Source: Sipunculus nudus (lineage: Eukaryota; Annelida; Sipuncula; Golfingiida; Sipunculidae). From it: a stretch of DNA of 64,000 nucleotides. The stretch lies in the NCBI GenBank assembly GCA_026874595.1, contig CM049310.1, positions 7,006,001 through 7,070,000 of the forward strand, given 5' to 3'. A program made the position numbers and the translations under genes. Shown here in pieces: positions 11,049 to 24,075 of this stretch; positions within the stretch are counted from its first letter, which is position 1, and each line of letters opens with the position of its first letter. Under the pieces are notes generated by a model, which worked only from the letters and a program-made list of their open reading frames with translations, was not told the DNA's origin and searched no databases.

Positions 11049-11684
11049 CAAGGAAAATAAAAATGCGCAGTTTTCTGCTGCTGCTGATTCGACAGACCGT
11101 GAATTTGGACAACCCCATAAATCAGCCTGGCACATAAAATATGATATGAAGAATAAATCTTATATAAAACGCATGAACGAACAGGAAAGCTTACCACCGC
11201 ACTAGACCTCTTTTTAAGACAGTCATCAAGACTGTTTTATTGGCATTATCAATCAGTCTTGTATATACGCATGCTAGGTAATGTCACAAAAAAAGTGTTA
11301 ACGACAAGACATGTGACAAATGTCACGTGTGCGGTCAGACACAGCTCGCCCTTAAATGATTTTATATAGGTCACAGACATTACTAACACAGTAACGTAAG
11401 TCCGGGGCGGATTCAAAAGGGGTTAGTAATTTTAAATAGAAGAGGAGAAAGCTTGAGGCGCATCATTTGTTAAATTGTTTAATTTAAAAGCATTAATTTA
11501 ATAAATGTTTTCGAAAGCACGGTGGCAATAAGATGAAATAAATTAAATGGAATTAAATTAACCATTGTGGTTCGGGGAATAACTTTATGAACCCTAACAA
11601 GAAAACACGTGGCGTCCATCCAGTAGGAAGGCAGATCTTCGTTCATCTACCCGCATAAATTACTCTGTTGTCTCTGTTATCAAC

Positions 11685-11748
<64 letters not shown>

Positions 11749-12570
11749 CTTATTTGTACATCGCAAATCTATGTGGACACATATCTTTGAACTTTTCAGT
11801 TTCAGTATGCTGCTAAAACAGAGTGATCTTCAGGTTCTTTCTGAAAGTCAGAAGTAAAGATTGCTCTCGTAGAACCTTCAACAGCTCTCCTGGAAATGTT
11901 GAGTATGTAAAGCAACCCTTGTCACTGGACCGAAGACACCATTGCGGTTTATAGGTTACAGCTTTGTGAGGTAGTCAGGGGCACTGCGGCGGTGAACAAC
12001 CCTGAAAGTCCGCGTGAAAGTCATGTGTATTGCCTTCAGAAGTGAGCTAATCTGATCCCTGCTCCGAGGACGGTAAAAAGGTGAGTTTTGAGCAGCCGGA
12101 AGATGATGCATCTGGATTCTGGGTGTCCCCACACGGGTGTATGCCTGCCTGTATACGTGTGTGTTTGTCAGTAATGAATGTTATATATAAGCGAATCAGA
12201 TGCGGATCCGTCCCGGAAACACGTTATATACATTTGCCAAAGTTTAAAGTTACATTCTGTCCGCCTGACTGCCTGCACGCTCGAACCAACCAACGCGGCG
12301 GATCACAACTGAACAACTTTGAATCAGCGAACCATTCATTCTCTTATGTCCTCATCCGAATATGGGCCGTTTGGAGAAAAAGATTCCTGGCGGGATCAGA
12401 AATAGAATGGCTAATTACGGTTTCTTTCAGCAGCCAGTGACAGCATTATACTTCATTTTCTATGCACTATACAGCGTCTCTCCGCCATTGACTTTGCATG
12501 TGCAAAATCACTATTTTTTATTCTGTCGCAATATAAAATCAAAGCGTCCAGTAAGATGTGTTTAACTAAC

Positions 12571-12717
12571 CTTGTACTCCATCCCCATGGCCTTGGCGTT
12601 TATTGCCTTGATCTCGTCACATTTCTTCATTCGCTCCAGCCATTTCTCTCTGCTGCAGCCTTGGTATAAAAGCCAGTCATCTCGAGAGCAGTTGGTCGGT
12701 GTAAACAGCAGTCCGCA
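12571..12717 (-). CDS. Astacin-like metalloprotease, cysteine-rich prodomain exon 2
   Basis: Exon of exactly 49 codons in phase 0 at both ends. The acceptor is TCTTCTTTTTAAG and the donor is AAG|GTTAGT. It encodes a charged peptide with four cysteines (joined residues 24, 33, 44 and 56), including NCSRDDWLLYQGCSREKW. It probably forms a small disulphide-bonded part of the propeptide. I do not recognise this domain by itself. It is assigned to the protease because it is on the same strand, lies between the signal-peptide exon and the cleavage-site exon, has matching phase, and its frame runs without a stop into the next exon. Extra short exons between here and 21631 cannot be excluded. Confidence 0.68.
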
Positions 12718-13109
12718 CTTAAAAAGAAGACATTTAAAAAGATGTTAGCGCCCCTGTACATATATGCATGCAAGTTGGTGGCCAAATAGAACAATGGATT
12801 GGAACCTGACAATTACTGACACTTTTAGGCCTGAAGAAGGATGAAAGAGTGTTCTGAAAGAGTGGACTGTCTCAAGTGTCCTTGATGGCAAAATGCACCT
12901 AAGGATAGGTGAATACAAAATCTTTAGGTCTAAGAAAAGCGGGGTCAACACCCTACCACAGGTAGACAAATGTACCGGAGTGCTAGTATGGCTTTTAGTT
13001 AACTCTCCCGCATTCAGATGTATAGTGAAGAAAACGATGCGAGACGCAGAATCAAGCGCCGCCTTTATATTATGCTATGTCCAAGACTGAAGATTGTAAG
13101 TCAAAAAAA

Positions 13110-13156
13110 GAGGGGGGGGGGGGGGCGCATCCCCCCCCCCCCCCCCCCCCCACCCC
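13110..13156 (+). repeat. Adjacent G-run and C-run
   Basis: A run of about 14 G, then CGCAT, then about 22 C. It can fold into a very stable GC hairpin. Confidence 0.85.
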
Positions 13157-15868
13157 GGCTCCATCTTAATCGGCTTATTGTCCACATAGGGATAACCGGT
13201 TCTTTGTTCGTCTGTTAATTGGCAGAATTACACAAAATGTATGCCACGTAACTTAGTGAACTGACCATTTTCTTGAATTCCAGCATTTAGTTTATTAAAT
13301 TTGGGTGCTATACTGGATCCATACGCGGACATGCAACTTCTCATGCTCTCTCTCTCTCTCTCTCTCTCGTGGTATTTATCAAGATAACATTTATTTCCTA
13401 ATATTACCAAGACTGTATGGTATTTTTCGCTTCCTCTTTTATCGAAGACTGGTAAATGTTATATCCCTTGTATTGAAACTTGTTAATGCTTAATAATTAT
13501 GTGTTATCACTAAAGAAACATCTCGTTTAATAACGATACTCTGTAGTCAGACAACATATTGTACAAATGTCTTCATGTCACGACCCTGGTTATTTCCCTT
13601 GTTATTTCAAGTTACAATCCAAGACAAGATACCGAACAGACCTGAAAAACACCAAGCTGCTACATTTGCATTCTGCTTGTATTTGCCTCATCGCGCATAA
13701 CAACATAAATCAGGCGTGTATGGCGTCAGGGATATATAATAAATAATAAGAGCCACATAGGAGGCTGCTCGCGACGCCATTGCAGTATACGCTATTCGAT
13801 ACAAATAATACCACTATAAAATGCAAACTTTAATTAATTAGATCAAAACAAGTCCTCTACGCCAATGGTTTTGCCACCAGGTGGCGTTTTCATTGGAGAC
13901 AAATACATCTTTTCTTCCTTCATCCTCATCTGTCTTACATCCGTTTACGTATCTTTCATGAGAACGTCAGTACCCTCCGCTGGTTCTGATAATTAAAGAC
14001 AAAATTAAATGACAAACGTTTATTCTTAATAATAAATACTTACGGTTGTAGGTTTTCTAGGGAAAAACTTCCTTTTTCCGGAAAAGAAAACCCTGTGAAT
14101 ACCTACTTATAACTAGGAAAAACTAGGACAAATTAGTAAATACCAAGAAACTTATTGTTATAAGCATTTTCTTTCTATGGGTAAATGTAACAAATGTGTA
14201 CTATGTTTACACAGTCATACCCCATGATTAATGAAGCATGCAGCAACAAATTATGCACCATAAGTCATGTGAGGAGGTCACAGCACTTTCACGACAAGTC
14301 GTAAAATCTAGGGCTAGGGTTTGGGAGAAATGCTTTATTTTGATTATCGCTCGAGTATCACATAAGTTTCGGGATGATATTAGATCATGTTACGATTAAA
14401 GTAAATTTCCGAGATTGCATTGAATGACATGGCCGAGAAAACTCGTGAAGGAAGTGCCGAAATGACCACAGGATTTGACTAATGATTTGAAATCAGCAGT
14501 ATATATGTAGCGGTATATTATAATGGTCACAACTCGATCACGTGATCGCGCGGTGCATGTTTGGAACAGTTGGTGTTTCTATTATACAAAGTTTATCCTG
14601 ACAGTATTGATAGACTCTTATAATGTCTGTATCGCAATGTTTCGTCTGCATTACAGATCGAAACCCCGATTTGTTATGTCCACCGAAAACATGTTTATGG
14701 TATCAATTCCTCTCAGAGCTAATGATGACATTTCAAATCCACTTGAACTGAACACCAGAAAAAAAGCTCTTGATAAATGGTATGGGATTTATGGATTTTA
14801 AAAGAACGAGATTCTTGTATACATTAAAATAACATATGTATACAACTTGGCATTTTATTGGATTACATGTGTAAAAAGTACCCATCAGAAATTAAAAAAA
14901 TTACAGAAAGATCAAACAATGAAGAAATGTTTTTATACATGTAACATATAAAGATGAGGAGGGGGTATATATTACACAGTGATTGTTGTGGGGCAGTCGT
15001 TTTTAATCTATTTTTTATTTTTATTCCTTTATTGCATCAGGGACAGAGATCGAGACAGACTGAGAGGTGGTTAGACCTGTCTAAGATGATAGTCAGACAC
15101 TTAAAGATCTTGAACGAGGCGGAAAAGTGAGGCAGGTAATAGTCAAGTGGTGATAAACCCGGTTTGTAACATCCATTACATTGGCATTAAAGATCCATGA
15201 CGTTACTATTACCGGAAGGTGCCAATTCAACACGCCCCCTGAAAGTGCGAAATCACCAGAACTGTTAGAGCATAACAAGTCAAATACGGAGAGGCCATAT
15301 TCATTTATATAATACATATAACACAGTCATAAGCAACAGTCATACACTAAAAAATGTGTTTCTGTTAGAGTTAACTATTAGAACGCGTGAAAACGGCTTG
15401 TTATACAGGAGGGCCCTGGATGAGTCCTGGGAACCTTGCAAAAATGCATGTATGCAATGCAGTAGGAGTCAAGTATACCTTATTGTAAGCTTAGTTTAAA
15501 GAAACATTGTGTCATAAGGACCGATTCAAATAACGTAAAGTATTCAAAAGTACATCCTTGTTTAAAAGTTGAGTTTCCAGCTCTTGAATAAGCTGGCATA
15601 TCTGAAAAAAATATAAACCTTGGAGGTTCCACTTTTATACTGCGTACCATACTGATAAAAACAGGCGGTCTATAATGGCTTTAACTGCTTTGCTTAAGTG
15701 TATGAAATTTCACTCGAGAGGGTAGAAACTAAACTCACTGGACCTGGGAAAGTCATTTCAGATTCTTAACCCCAAGCTAGTGTGGTTTATTTGAGATTTC
15801 TATGAAAGAACGCCCTCTATGTTGTTGTCACTTGACTGTTAGCAGTATCATTTACATAATCACAAGGA

Positions 15869-15908
<40 letters not shown>

Positions 15909-17750
15909 GTGTGTGTTTGATGTTGTGTGTGAGATGGTTTTCTGTATGTTCACCTTGCACCTAGAACAACTGAAATATAGAGAAATCAGTAAAACTTGCT
16001 AAGTACACTTGATCAAAGTACAAATAGGAGAGTGCAGCGTCGAGTAAACCTTTAAACCTTGGAACATTGAGGACATCATGAGGATTCTTAAGTCCACAGG
16101 ATCCAAGGTGACACGTTTCTGTCAAGAAAACGGGTCCTTGTCCTTAACATAAAGCGACGTGTGCCATTTGTTTGCGCCCATCCACTGACGAGCATATGGT
16201 ACTAGCTCTTAATCAGGTGCCAACTGACATGGCACGGTCACTCGTGCGCTAATTTTGGCGGTATGTGTTTAGGAAATGTATATTCCTTTGCCCTAGCATC
16301 GTTATATCACAACTATGTAAAATTATGTAAACCATTCTGCATTGTATGATCAAAGGGAATAGAGTAGAAGAATGGTTTCTAGAAGGAAAAATGGTACTTG
16401 AATGGGATATATAATGGTCTTTTCACATTATTACCTTACCACGTAGAAATAAACAGCTTGTGTACTGGTCTTTGAATATCGGTTGAAACACCAAATGTAT
16501 TCTGAAACATGCCATTATGTCAGAGCATACAGACAAAGCATCCCATATCCGATTCATTTATAAGAGCTTATCAACATTATCAAAGCCCATTAAAAGAACT
16601 AAAGAATAGTCTTAAAATACAGGATAAATTCAGTGTGAATGAAGTATATGTATACAGTGTGGAAGAACTTCCTATGGAGCACGTCTTCAACATATACATA
16701 TGATCAATGAATGAAAACTTCTCAGCTTAAAGCACCTCTTTACAACTCTAAATCTCACGCTCTGTGTACTGGATATTAAATTTAAAAAATCACATTTCCG
16801 GTTTTATTCACTAGTAAAGAAACTACTGATTTTTTTCTGTTTTCTTTTTTTTAATCTTATGACCCCAATAAACTTCCTGCCGTCTTTCGGTTGGTCGGGT
16901 GTCCAACCAACCTATACACAAGTAAGGAAAAGTAACAAAGCACTTGACATGGTGTTCCATCTCCCGCTGTTGTTTCTCTTAATATATGTTTGATGTACCA
17001 TGGAGTCAAAAAGAAGAAATATAATACCTCCTTGGTAGTTCATATACTGAGGTCGATAGGTCAAGCTATGTGTCGCCCCACGTGTTTCACTGGGCCAATG
17101 TCAGCAGGCACGCCTGGTCTTCGCATGGCGTTTACATTAATGTACTTATGGCACAATGGAGCCTTTGGTTTCACCTCCGTCTGTTTGGTGTGTTTTTGCG
17201 TGATTTTTTTTTTTTTTTTTTGCCAGCAGGATTTACCTACCGAATTTCGGTGTGAAAAAGGATAGAGATGCGGATACGGTAAGAATATTCTGCGGAGGTA
17301 AATGGCCTCTACTGAGTGACCTTGTAGCTTATACACGGGTTCAAGAAGATCAGATTGTTATTACTCTTTCTTGACATAAAAAAAACATTGCGACTTTTTC
17401 GAGGCTTTACTTTAGGATTTCAGTGCGAACTGTGGTTGCTGCGGTTCATTTAATATATTACTGATTTACCGACGGAAATAGAGCTTGGATGAGGGGCATT
17501 TTTAGACAGCCTGCAAATAAAATGTTCTCATTTTTTTAATTTAAAAAATCCTGACATCTTATGTACTAATATTTCAAAATTCATTTTTCAGGGCGTTGGC
17601 AGCCTGTGACAAAGAGTTGTGATAATCTTTTTTAATCTTGAAATAAAAGAACTTCCGTGCTTTGTTGTTCCCTTCAGGATGCTTGCAGCTACACGTATAA
17701 TACCTGAGCACGACAAACCTGGTTCAAACGAGGACGTATCCTACAGTGGC

Positions 17751-18061
17751 AAGGCCAAAAAATTAAAAAGTATGGTTCTCAGGCACTTTGTTTTTATCAG
17801 AAATCAATGCGTGCGGGCGGTATTTTATTTTTGACCTTTCTTTGTATGTTTCGATAAAAATGTCATATGATCAGGGTAAGCATGAAAATAACAGGGTATT
17901 TTGCTAAATAGGTAAAAGTACTACATAACAAAGGAAATCGTATCAACATTGTATTATTTTATCTTCTTGAAAGATGAAAATCAAAATAAAAATATTTGAT
18001 GCGGGAGGTTAAAATTGACGCGGGCGGTGCCTGAGAACCATACCTTTTATTTTTTTGGCCT
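17751..18061 (+). mobile_element. MITE-like element with 34-bp terminal inverted repeats
   Basis: The left end GGCCAAAAAATTAAAAAGTA continues to TGGTTCTCAGGCAC (17751-17784). The right end GTGCCTGAGAACCATACC continues to TTTTTTTGGCC (18028-18061), an inverted match with only a few differences. The 311-bp unit has no coding capacity and ends in GGCC on each side. The interior near the right end is GC-richer (GACGCGGGCGG). It is a short cut-and-paste-type element; the superfamily is not assigned. Confidence 0.65.
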
Positions 18062-19726
18062 AAGTGTATTGGGCTATTGAGCTGAAGGCCCCGGTCCAAA
18101 CCCCGACAATATTATATACAAAATACATGAAGTAGGTTCTAAACTAGAGAATCGCTCTAAGTTAAGCTACAGATTATGACCTTGCCTAATAAACCGGAAA
18201 TTAAAAAAGGTCGTGCTATCATACCTGTCGCACATATCTTGTTACCTTCATCCCACCATAATAAGGAAAGGTGAAAGCACGCGACAGAGGTCATGCATAA
18301 TATTTTACCCATACGCGACAAAGGAAACTCGAAGAAATGTAATACAGCGCATTGTGATCAAATTTAATGATACACACTTGAAGGATGTAATGCCGTGAAG
18401 GCGAGACGGTTATTGTATTTTAGTGGTGGGGACTGGTGGGTAAAGTCATAAACCTAAATGTCGCACTGACATTATGTGAGATTTAATAAATCCTTAGAAG
18501 ATATTCAATAAATCATGTGACCAAACACGTGTTAAGACACATTTTATTATAAAGAATGGGTGGTTCGACTGACCTTACCACTTATTCGTGTCTTGCTGGT
18601 CGATATGGTAAATGCCTCGATTTAAACTTTGTTAAGCATCAGTTTATTGCTTCGTTACGAAGATCTTGAATGGAATATAAAGCAAGGTCTTTCGGGGACT
18701 GGGTAGAGTATTATGTGCATTAAAGGCGGACCTAGATGCCGTGTATACACATAAAAAGGACCATTTCCGATTGGACACGGCCCTCAAGACACGACTCGCG
18801 TTGTAAAGACCCATACACATGCGGCGAAGGAGTATAAGACACATATCGTCAATGCAAACCTTACTGAATAGCAAACTTTATTAAACACCGGTCCCCCATT
18901 CATGAGTGTGCAGGGAAGCGATAAACCCCTTCATGAGCCGAGGGTTACCCCACTTTATAACCTGTCATAGTATGTCATTACCGACCAGTGGTTACGTTAA
19001 AGTGGTCCCCACAGCTCCACCCAGCGTGAACATGATACAGCTATAATCCCGCGACCAAGTGATAGTTTCGTCCAAGGCTATGCCACCTACGATGTAGCCC
19101 TTGAGCTTTGTTTGCTGAGAACATGTGAGAGGGACAACCCACAGGGGTACATGTAGAAGTGCCCGTCCGGTAAAAGCCCCCCGTCTGTCAAACAGGACAG
19201 TTGTCCCCTCCCCGAATATCGAAACTTTCTTCGCTCTTAACACATATTAGGGAATTAATATATATTTTGGGTAACGACAGTACTTTTTGCTCAGTTTTCA
19301 ACACTATTTGTAGTCACAATTTACATCTGATTTGATCAATCAAGAGCACTCAACAGGCTACTGTTAGTGCGGCAATTGAAACATGCCATATTATATTTTT
19401 CTCAAAAGAGATGCTTGGCTGAAAGACACTGGCTGACGGTATTACGTCGAAATGGCTGTGTTCAAAAGATTGTGTTTGTCACCTTAAACGTCCGGTGTTA
19501 AAGGCACTTTGTCCCAACATAAAAGTTAGGGAGACATGCGCCCCCCCCCCTGATATTCGGCAACCCAGTATATAAGGATTTCTTTTATAAAAGACAGCAC
19601 TACAGAGGCTGTGGAATTTCCAGGAACGATACATTGTTATTCGAATACGTAGACTACCAGGATGTAGAAATATTAAACCTGAACGAACAATTGACCAAGA
19701 AATGAAAAAAAATCATGCTAAATATA

Positions 19727-19788
<62 letters not shown>

Positions 19789-19792
<4 letters not shown>

Positions 19793-20657
19793 ATAGATGT
19801 CTCTTTTATTGTATGCAGCAGTGTGTTTGTTCAGCGCTAGCGTTGTCTGTTGCTATGCCGGCATAGCCCGGCCCACGCGTGGGGTCTGACGTGTACACAG
19901 CGGTCATGCTGGTCGGGGGCTTTCTCGCCTGGCCGAGCCGGGTCGGCCCACGTGTGAACCTTGACATGTACAAACACAGCGTTCTTGTTCTAGATGTTTC
20001 CTGTAACGCGTGTGACTGTGTAATATGTTAGATTCTTTGGATTCTTCGGGAAGTGGAAAGTTCTCGGCTTGGGGTGAGAGGTTATAAGTAGGGGGCTGTG
20101 TTTTGGAGCGGAGAGAGAGGAGAGAAATATTCAGCGGACACAGAAGCTAGTAATTCAGTTGTGGACCTTTTTCTGTAATTGCGGTAATTATAGATTTTCT
20201 TCTAAATTTGCGACGGATCTTATATAGTCTTCAGTTTGCTTTCGGGATTATGACAGGAACTGCACTTTGGGATTACAACGGATTGATTTAGTGAGTGAAC
20301 TTGCCTGTTATTCTCTGAGAAGATTTATGTGAACTGTTCATCTGGGTTGTACGTTATAAAGCACTTGTTGTGGCTTTGACAGTTGTGGTATCCAAATACT
20401 GTACACTTTATTTATATACTTGTATTGATTTACTGTTGTACTGTTGTTATACTGTGTGATTGTATTGATTTGGTGTATTGTAATGTTAGGATTGTTTTAA
20501 GAATAAATTATAATTATTTGTTAAAAAAACACTGACTTTTTTATTCATTCCCCTAGACATTTCACGCTGCCTAGTGTTACAGAATCTGATTTTTTAATCT
20601 CCATCACAAAATTTATGTTCGTCACGACTACATGATCTGTTGATATTAGGTGCCGTT

Positions 20658-20660
<3 letters not shown>
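19789..20660 (+). mobile_element. Solo LTR-like element embedded in an (AT)n tract
   Basis: An 872-bp segment starts TGTTATAG and ends CGTTACA, with (AT)n directly against both ends (57 bp left, 59 bp right). This implies insertion into a pre-existing microsatellite. It contains a TATA-like GGTTATAAGTAGGGGGC near 20078-20094, a GAATAAATT polyadenylation-like signal near 20500, and a GC-rich 5' third that contrasts with the flanks. No gag or pol coding follows, and no second copy lies nearby in tandem, so a solo LTR left after recombination is the simplest reading. A diverged relative is at 32697-33132. LTR class (Ty3 or other) cannot be told. Confidence 0.6.
19850..19985 (+). repeat. GC-rich imperfect tandem duplication within the LTR
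   Basis: Two related units, near 19866-19905 and 19940-19985, share GGCCCACG(C/T)GTG, then TGAC(G/A)TGTACA, then a nearby CAGCG. Each contains a CACGTG-like E-box and a TGACGTG CRE-like core. In an LTR this would sit upstream of the TATA-like element, so it may be a promoter/enhancer duplication; that role is inferred. Confidence 0.45.
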
Positions 20661-20720
<60 letters not shown>

Positions 20721-21630
20721 TGGATCATACTGGGAATATGTGCCCCGTCAATCCACACTAAATCTTCGAACACTGTCCCAACTCAGGGGCACTTTCATTC
20801 TTAAATAAGGCTTGCGGTTTTTTTTAGAACCATTATTCATGCTCTCTGTCCGGTTTTGGAATGAAAACTTGTTTTAAGACGGATCATGGTCGAATATCAT
20901 GATTTATTATAATATAACTGAAAATGCATTTGATAAACACAAAGGCCTGAAACATAAAGTCTTCATGCTGCTAAGCGGTACAGTTGTTTTTGTGAAAGCG
21001 TCTCTGATACACCGGTGCCATAATGATATACTTATTTTTATGTAGAGGTGCGAGTTGCCCTTTAGATATTGACCATCTGGAAATTCGTCGGGTTATAATA
21101 CAAGTTTTCGCTCTCAAATTATATGATGCCCATACATGTACTCAGTACAAAGTCATAAATTACCTACAGCACACAGTCTGACATTGACCTCCGACACTCC
21201 GCGGTTTTTCACAGCCATACCGTAACCGCCAACTTTCAGACCCCAGACGTTCTGCGTCATTTTCCTCGACTTCGCGGTACGCACAGTCGTGTTATATCAT
21301 TACAACGTACCCACTGGCAGCGACCAGACATCATTGTTTTATGAACGCTAAAGGTGCATGTTCAGTTACATCAAGCTAACACACCAGACTAGTTCGTTCA
21401 GTGTTTTTCAACAAAGTTCACCGTTACTACGCGTAGGCCTACATTTGATTCATTTATGTTACTAATGTGTTACGGATATGTTTTTTGAGGATTACTTGTT
21501 CGATTATACAGAATTTCATTTTGTAATGGTAAGAGTTTCAAAGTGAGAACGCACCTCACATAAAAGAAAAAAAAAGTGTGACCGAACAGACAGTAAAAGT
21601 GCTACCATAAAGTTATTAAAGTACACCTAC

Positions 21631-21762
21631 CTCTGCTATCGTGATGAAGCTCGCTATGGCCACCAGGGTTAAAGCTGAGAGGCGATTTGGCGTCATCATC
21701 TGTTTCGATCTCTTCTACCCCTCAGTTTTTCAGAACGTGTGCTTCAGCCAGCTGTTGTTGAA
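21631..21762 (-). CDS. Astacin-like metalloprotease, 5' UTR end and signal-peptide exon 1
   Basis: Coding part is 21699-21631 (23 codons). The peptide starts MMTPNRLSALTLVAIASFI, a short basic N-terminus and a hydrophobic core typical of a secretory signal. The donor GAG|GTAGGT follows in phase 0, matching the phase-0 start of exon 2. A good acceptor (TTTTTTGTCCACAG, boundary 21763/21762) lies 63 bases before the ATG, so the exon begins with untranslated leader and the transcription start is in a still more upstream exon. In-frame stops in the leader support the ATG choice. Linking this exon to the protease over a 9-kb intron is an inference from phase, strand and the need for a signal peptide in this secreted family. 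Confidence 0.68.
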
Positions 21763-23189
21763 CTGTGGACAAAAAATTTAAAATCATAATCAGCCACATC
21801 TGAGTCATTGCCCTAAGAAAGTCACTCTTACTTTGAAACATTTGCCTAAAAATGTAACTAACTTCTAACATATTGGTACAAACATCTCATAAATCACCTA
21901 TCATTAAACACTGTCAGGCTTATAGAAGAGCAAGAGCAGTCATCGAGTGCTCTTTCCCCATGCTCTGGTTGCATCACATGTAATCTTATGCAACTGAATA
22001 AGGTTAATCAAAAAACAAAAGATCTGAATGGGATAAATACACGGTTAAGTTCATATTCTGTCTGTCCCCTAACCTTGCCAGGAAACGGGGAAGTTTCCCT
22101 TATGTCTGTCATGACACTTCGGTGGAAACGCTATACATCCAACAGAGCATAATGCAAAAGCTGAGTTGGTGATTTAACTGAGCCCAGGTTACAGAACTAT
22201 TATCCTCAGAGCCTGCGATACTAACAGATGAGTGTGTGTGTTTCCATTTAAACATGACGTATAGCTAGTCGCCGCTAAATCGCGGTGCTGTCACAATAAA
22301 GAGCAATATTTTCTAACTTGAAAACCAAATACACATATAAGCTTATGTCAAATCCAATGCAAAATAGCAAATTATAGCTGGTGGCAGATTTTGCAGCTTC
22401 AACTACTGAGATAAGATGCCTGCACTACGAATGGTATAGATTTGACAAGAGCAAAGATAAATGTGCATTGATCCAACAACTATAGCGCAAAAGAAAAAAG
22501 TGTCCTTGTCATGAATCCTGAATATATATTGCAAACTGCAAGGCTGCTGTCCTTTATTATAAACTCTCCCAACTCTTATAGAGGTGCTTGTGTCTGAACT
22601 TCAACAGCCTCAGAAAAACAGCAAAACTCTCCATATCACAAATCCCACAACTAAAGTGCTTGTGTAATAAATTTTAAAGATTAAAAGCAGAGCATCTAAT
22701 ACATGACAAGCATGCATGGATCCCCACCTCACCGTGCCCCTCTGCTTTCTCCGGCCATCCAGACACAAGCTACCACTGAGCCATCCATATATACCAACTC
22801 AGTAGCAGCGCCATGGCGATAGGACTGCTGCGACGGCAACAAGACCATCCAGTTTAGATGTCAAGACAACACCTCATACATGGCTTGTTTGCATCCACGC
22901 ATCAATGATACCATTGCATCCTTCTGTGACGTACAACACAACCCTCGCCATGGGCCAATAATTACCGCACTCAACCAAGCGCTCAGAGTTCATCGGCGAG
23001 CACCCAGGCCGTCAGCTGTTTCATCGCGCTCCGCAGTTATCCTCACGTGTCATCATATGTCAAAGGTGATCCGAATCCTGCCCATCTTAGCAGAGCTAAA
23101 GTTTTTTGTTTGATAGGCTGCTTAGTTTGCTTATACAAATCTGGACAGATTTTTTTAAAAATAAGAAACAGCACGGATATGCCTCAGTG

Positions 23190-23190
23190 T

Positions 23191-23226
<36 letters not shown>
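23190..23226 (+). repeat. (GA)n microsatellite
   Basis: About 34 bp of uninterrupted GA repeats after TTTTGA. Confidence 0.9.
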
Positions 23227-23409
23227 TTTCTTCACACCCTGTCAAAAAAGTTTTAAAAAGTGATAAAAGTTTCAAATATGATAATGTTGGTGGCTTGAAG
23301 ATACAAGCAGCTTAGCTTATTCTATGAATATCTAACAGGAACATATATTCTTAAATTTGTCATACACGCTTTTAAGCTCATTGCCTGAAGGTTTTTTTTT
23401 CAGAATGGC

Positions 23410-23565
23410 GTCACTGTTAATCATATGTGGTGCGATTCAAGTATGATAGTGCACTGTTTATCATATGTGGTGCGATTCAAGTATGATAGTGCACTGTTTA
23501 TCATATGTGGTGCGATTCAAGTATGATAGTGCACTGTTTATCAAATGTGGTGCGATTCGAGACTG
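23410..23565 (+). repeat. 40-bp tandem repeat, about 3.7 copies
   Basis: The unit begins CACTGTTTATCATATGTGGT and ends TATGATAGTG. The copies starting TCATATGTGG at 23421, 23461 and 23501 are near identical; a fourth at 23541 has one change and then diverges. The near identity points to recent duplication. No coding frame. Confidence 0.85.
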
Positions 23566-24075
23566 CTTTGAATCTACCTGCTGCAAACTTGGCTTACTCT
23601 TGGATAAATGACAGAAAGGCCGAAACTTTCCATTTACGTATCTTGCTTATTTTGCTCATGTGCTAATGCACCACAGCCCTGCATGCAGGGCTACCATTTG
23701 AGTCTGTGTATATCACAACAAAGACAGCGATGTTCATGTATCCATATTGACTCCTAATATACACGCAACTTCTATAGTCCTTTCCAAACACAGATAAACG
23801 TGGAAATTTTCAGTATATTCATCAACTGGAAGATGAGTTCCAAACTGCATATAAGTTGCAATGATTGAATGAAGCATAAGCCTAATAAACAAAAGTGAAG
23901 CAAAACCCAAACCTTGCAAACTATTTTATAGATGCAGTAAAATCAATATATGAGTAACCCATTTTCACATAATCTCAGTCATATTGATGAAGGTAAATGC
24001 TACTGGACACATACAGTAGGAATGAATTAAAAACTGTCGAATGGTTGTTGAGCATCATTAATATTCTTTAAAAAA

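Larger units (their letters stand above)
12718..21630 (-). other. Intron 1 of the astacin-like gene: no supported gene
   Basis: An 8.9-kb stretch holding the MITE at 17751-18061, the LTR at 19789-20660, a G/C hairpin and AT/CT microsatellites. Small open frames at 14523-14801 and 16509-16703 have no recognisable domain or splice logic. Additional small exons could be hidden. Confidence 0.5.

Noticed and set aside
10191-11205. Several 70-90-residue Tyr-Ile frames on both strands
   Set aside because: Caused by the AT microsatellites at 10239 and 10976.
14523-14801. 92-residue plus-strand frame
   Set aside because: No recognised motif, no splice logic, AT-rich intronic setting; consistent with chance.
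22880-23256. Plus-strand frames near 22.9-23.2 kb
   Set aside because: No recognised domain; the second ends in a GA microsatellite.
23410-23565. Possible CRISPR-like repeat array
   Set aside because: Direct tandem units without unique spacers, in an animal genome.
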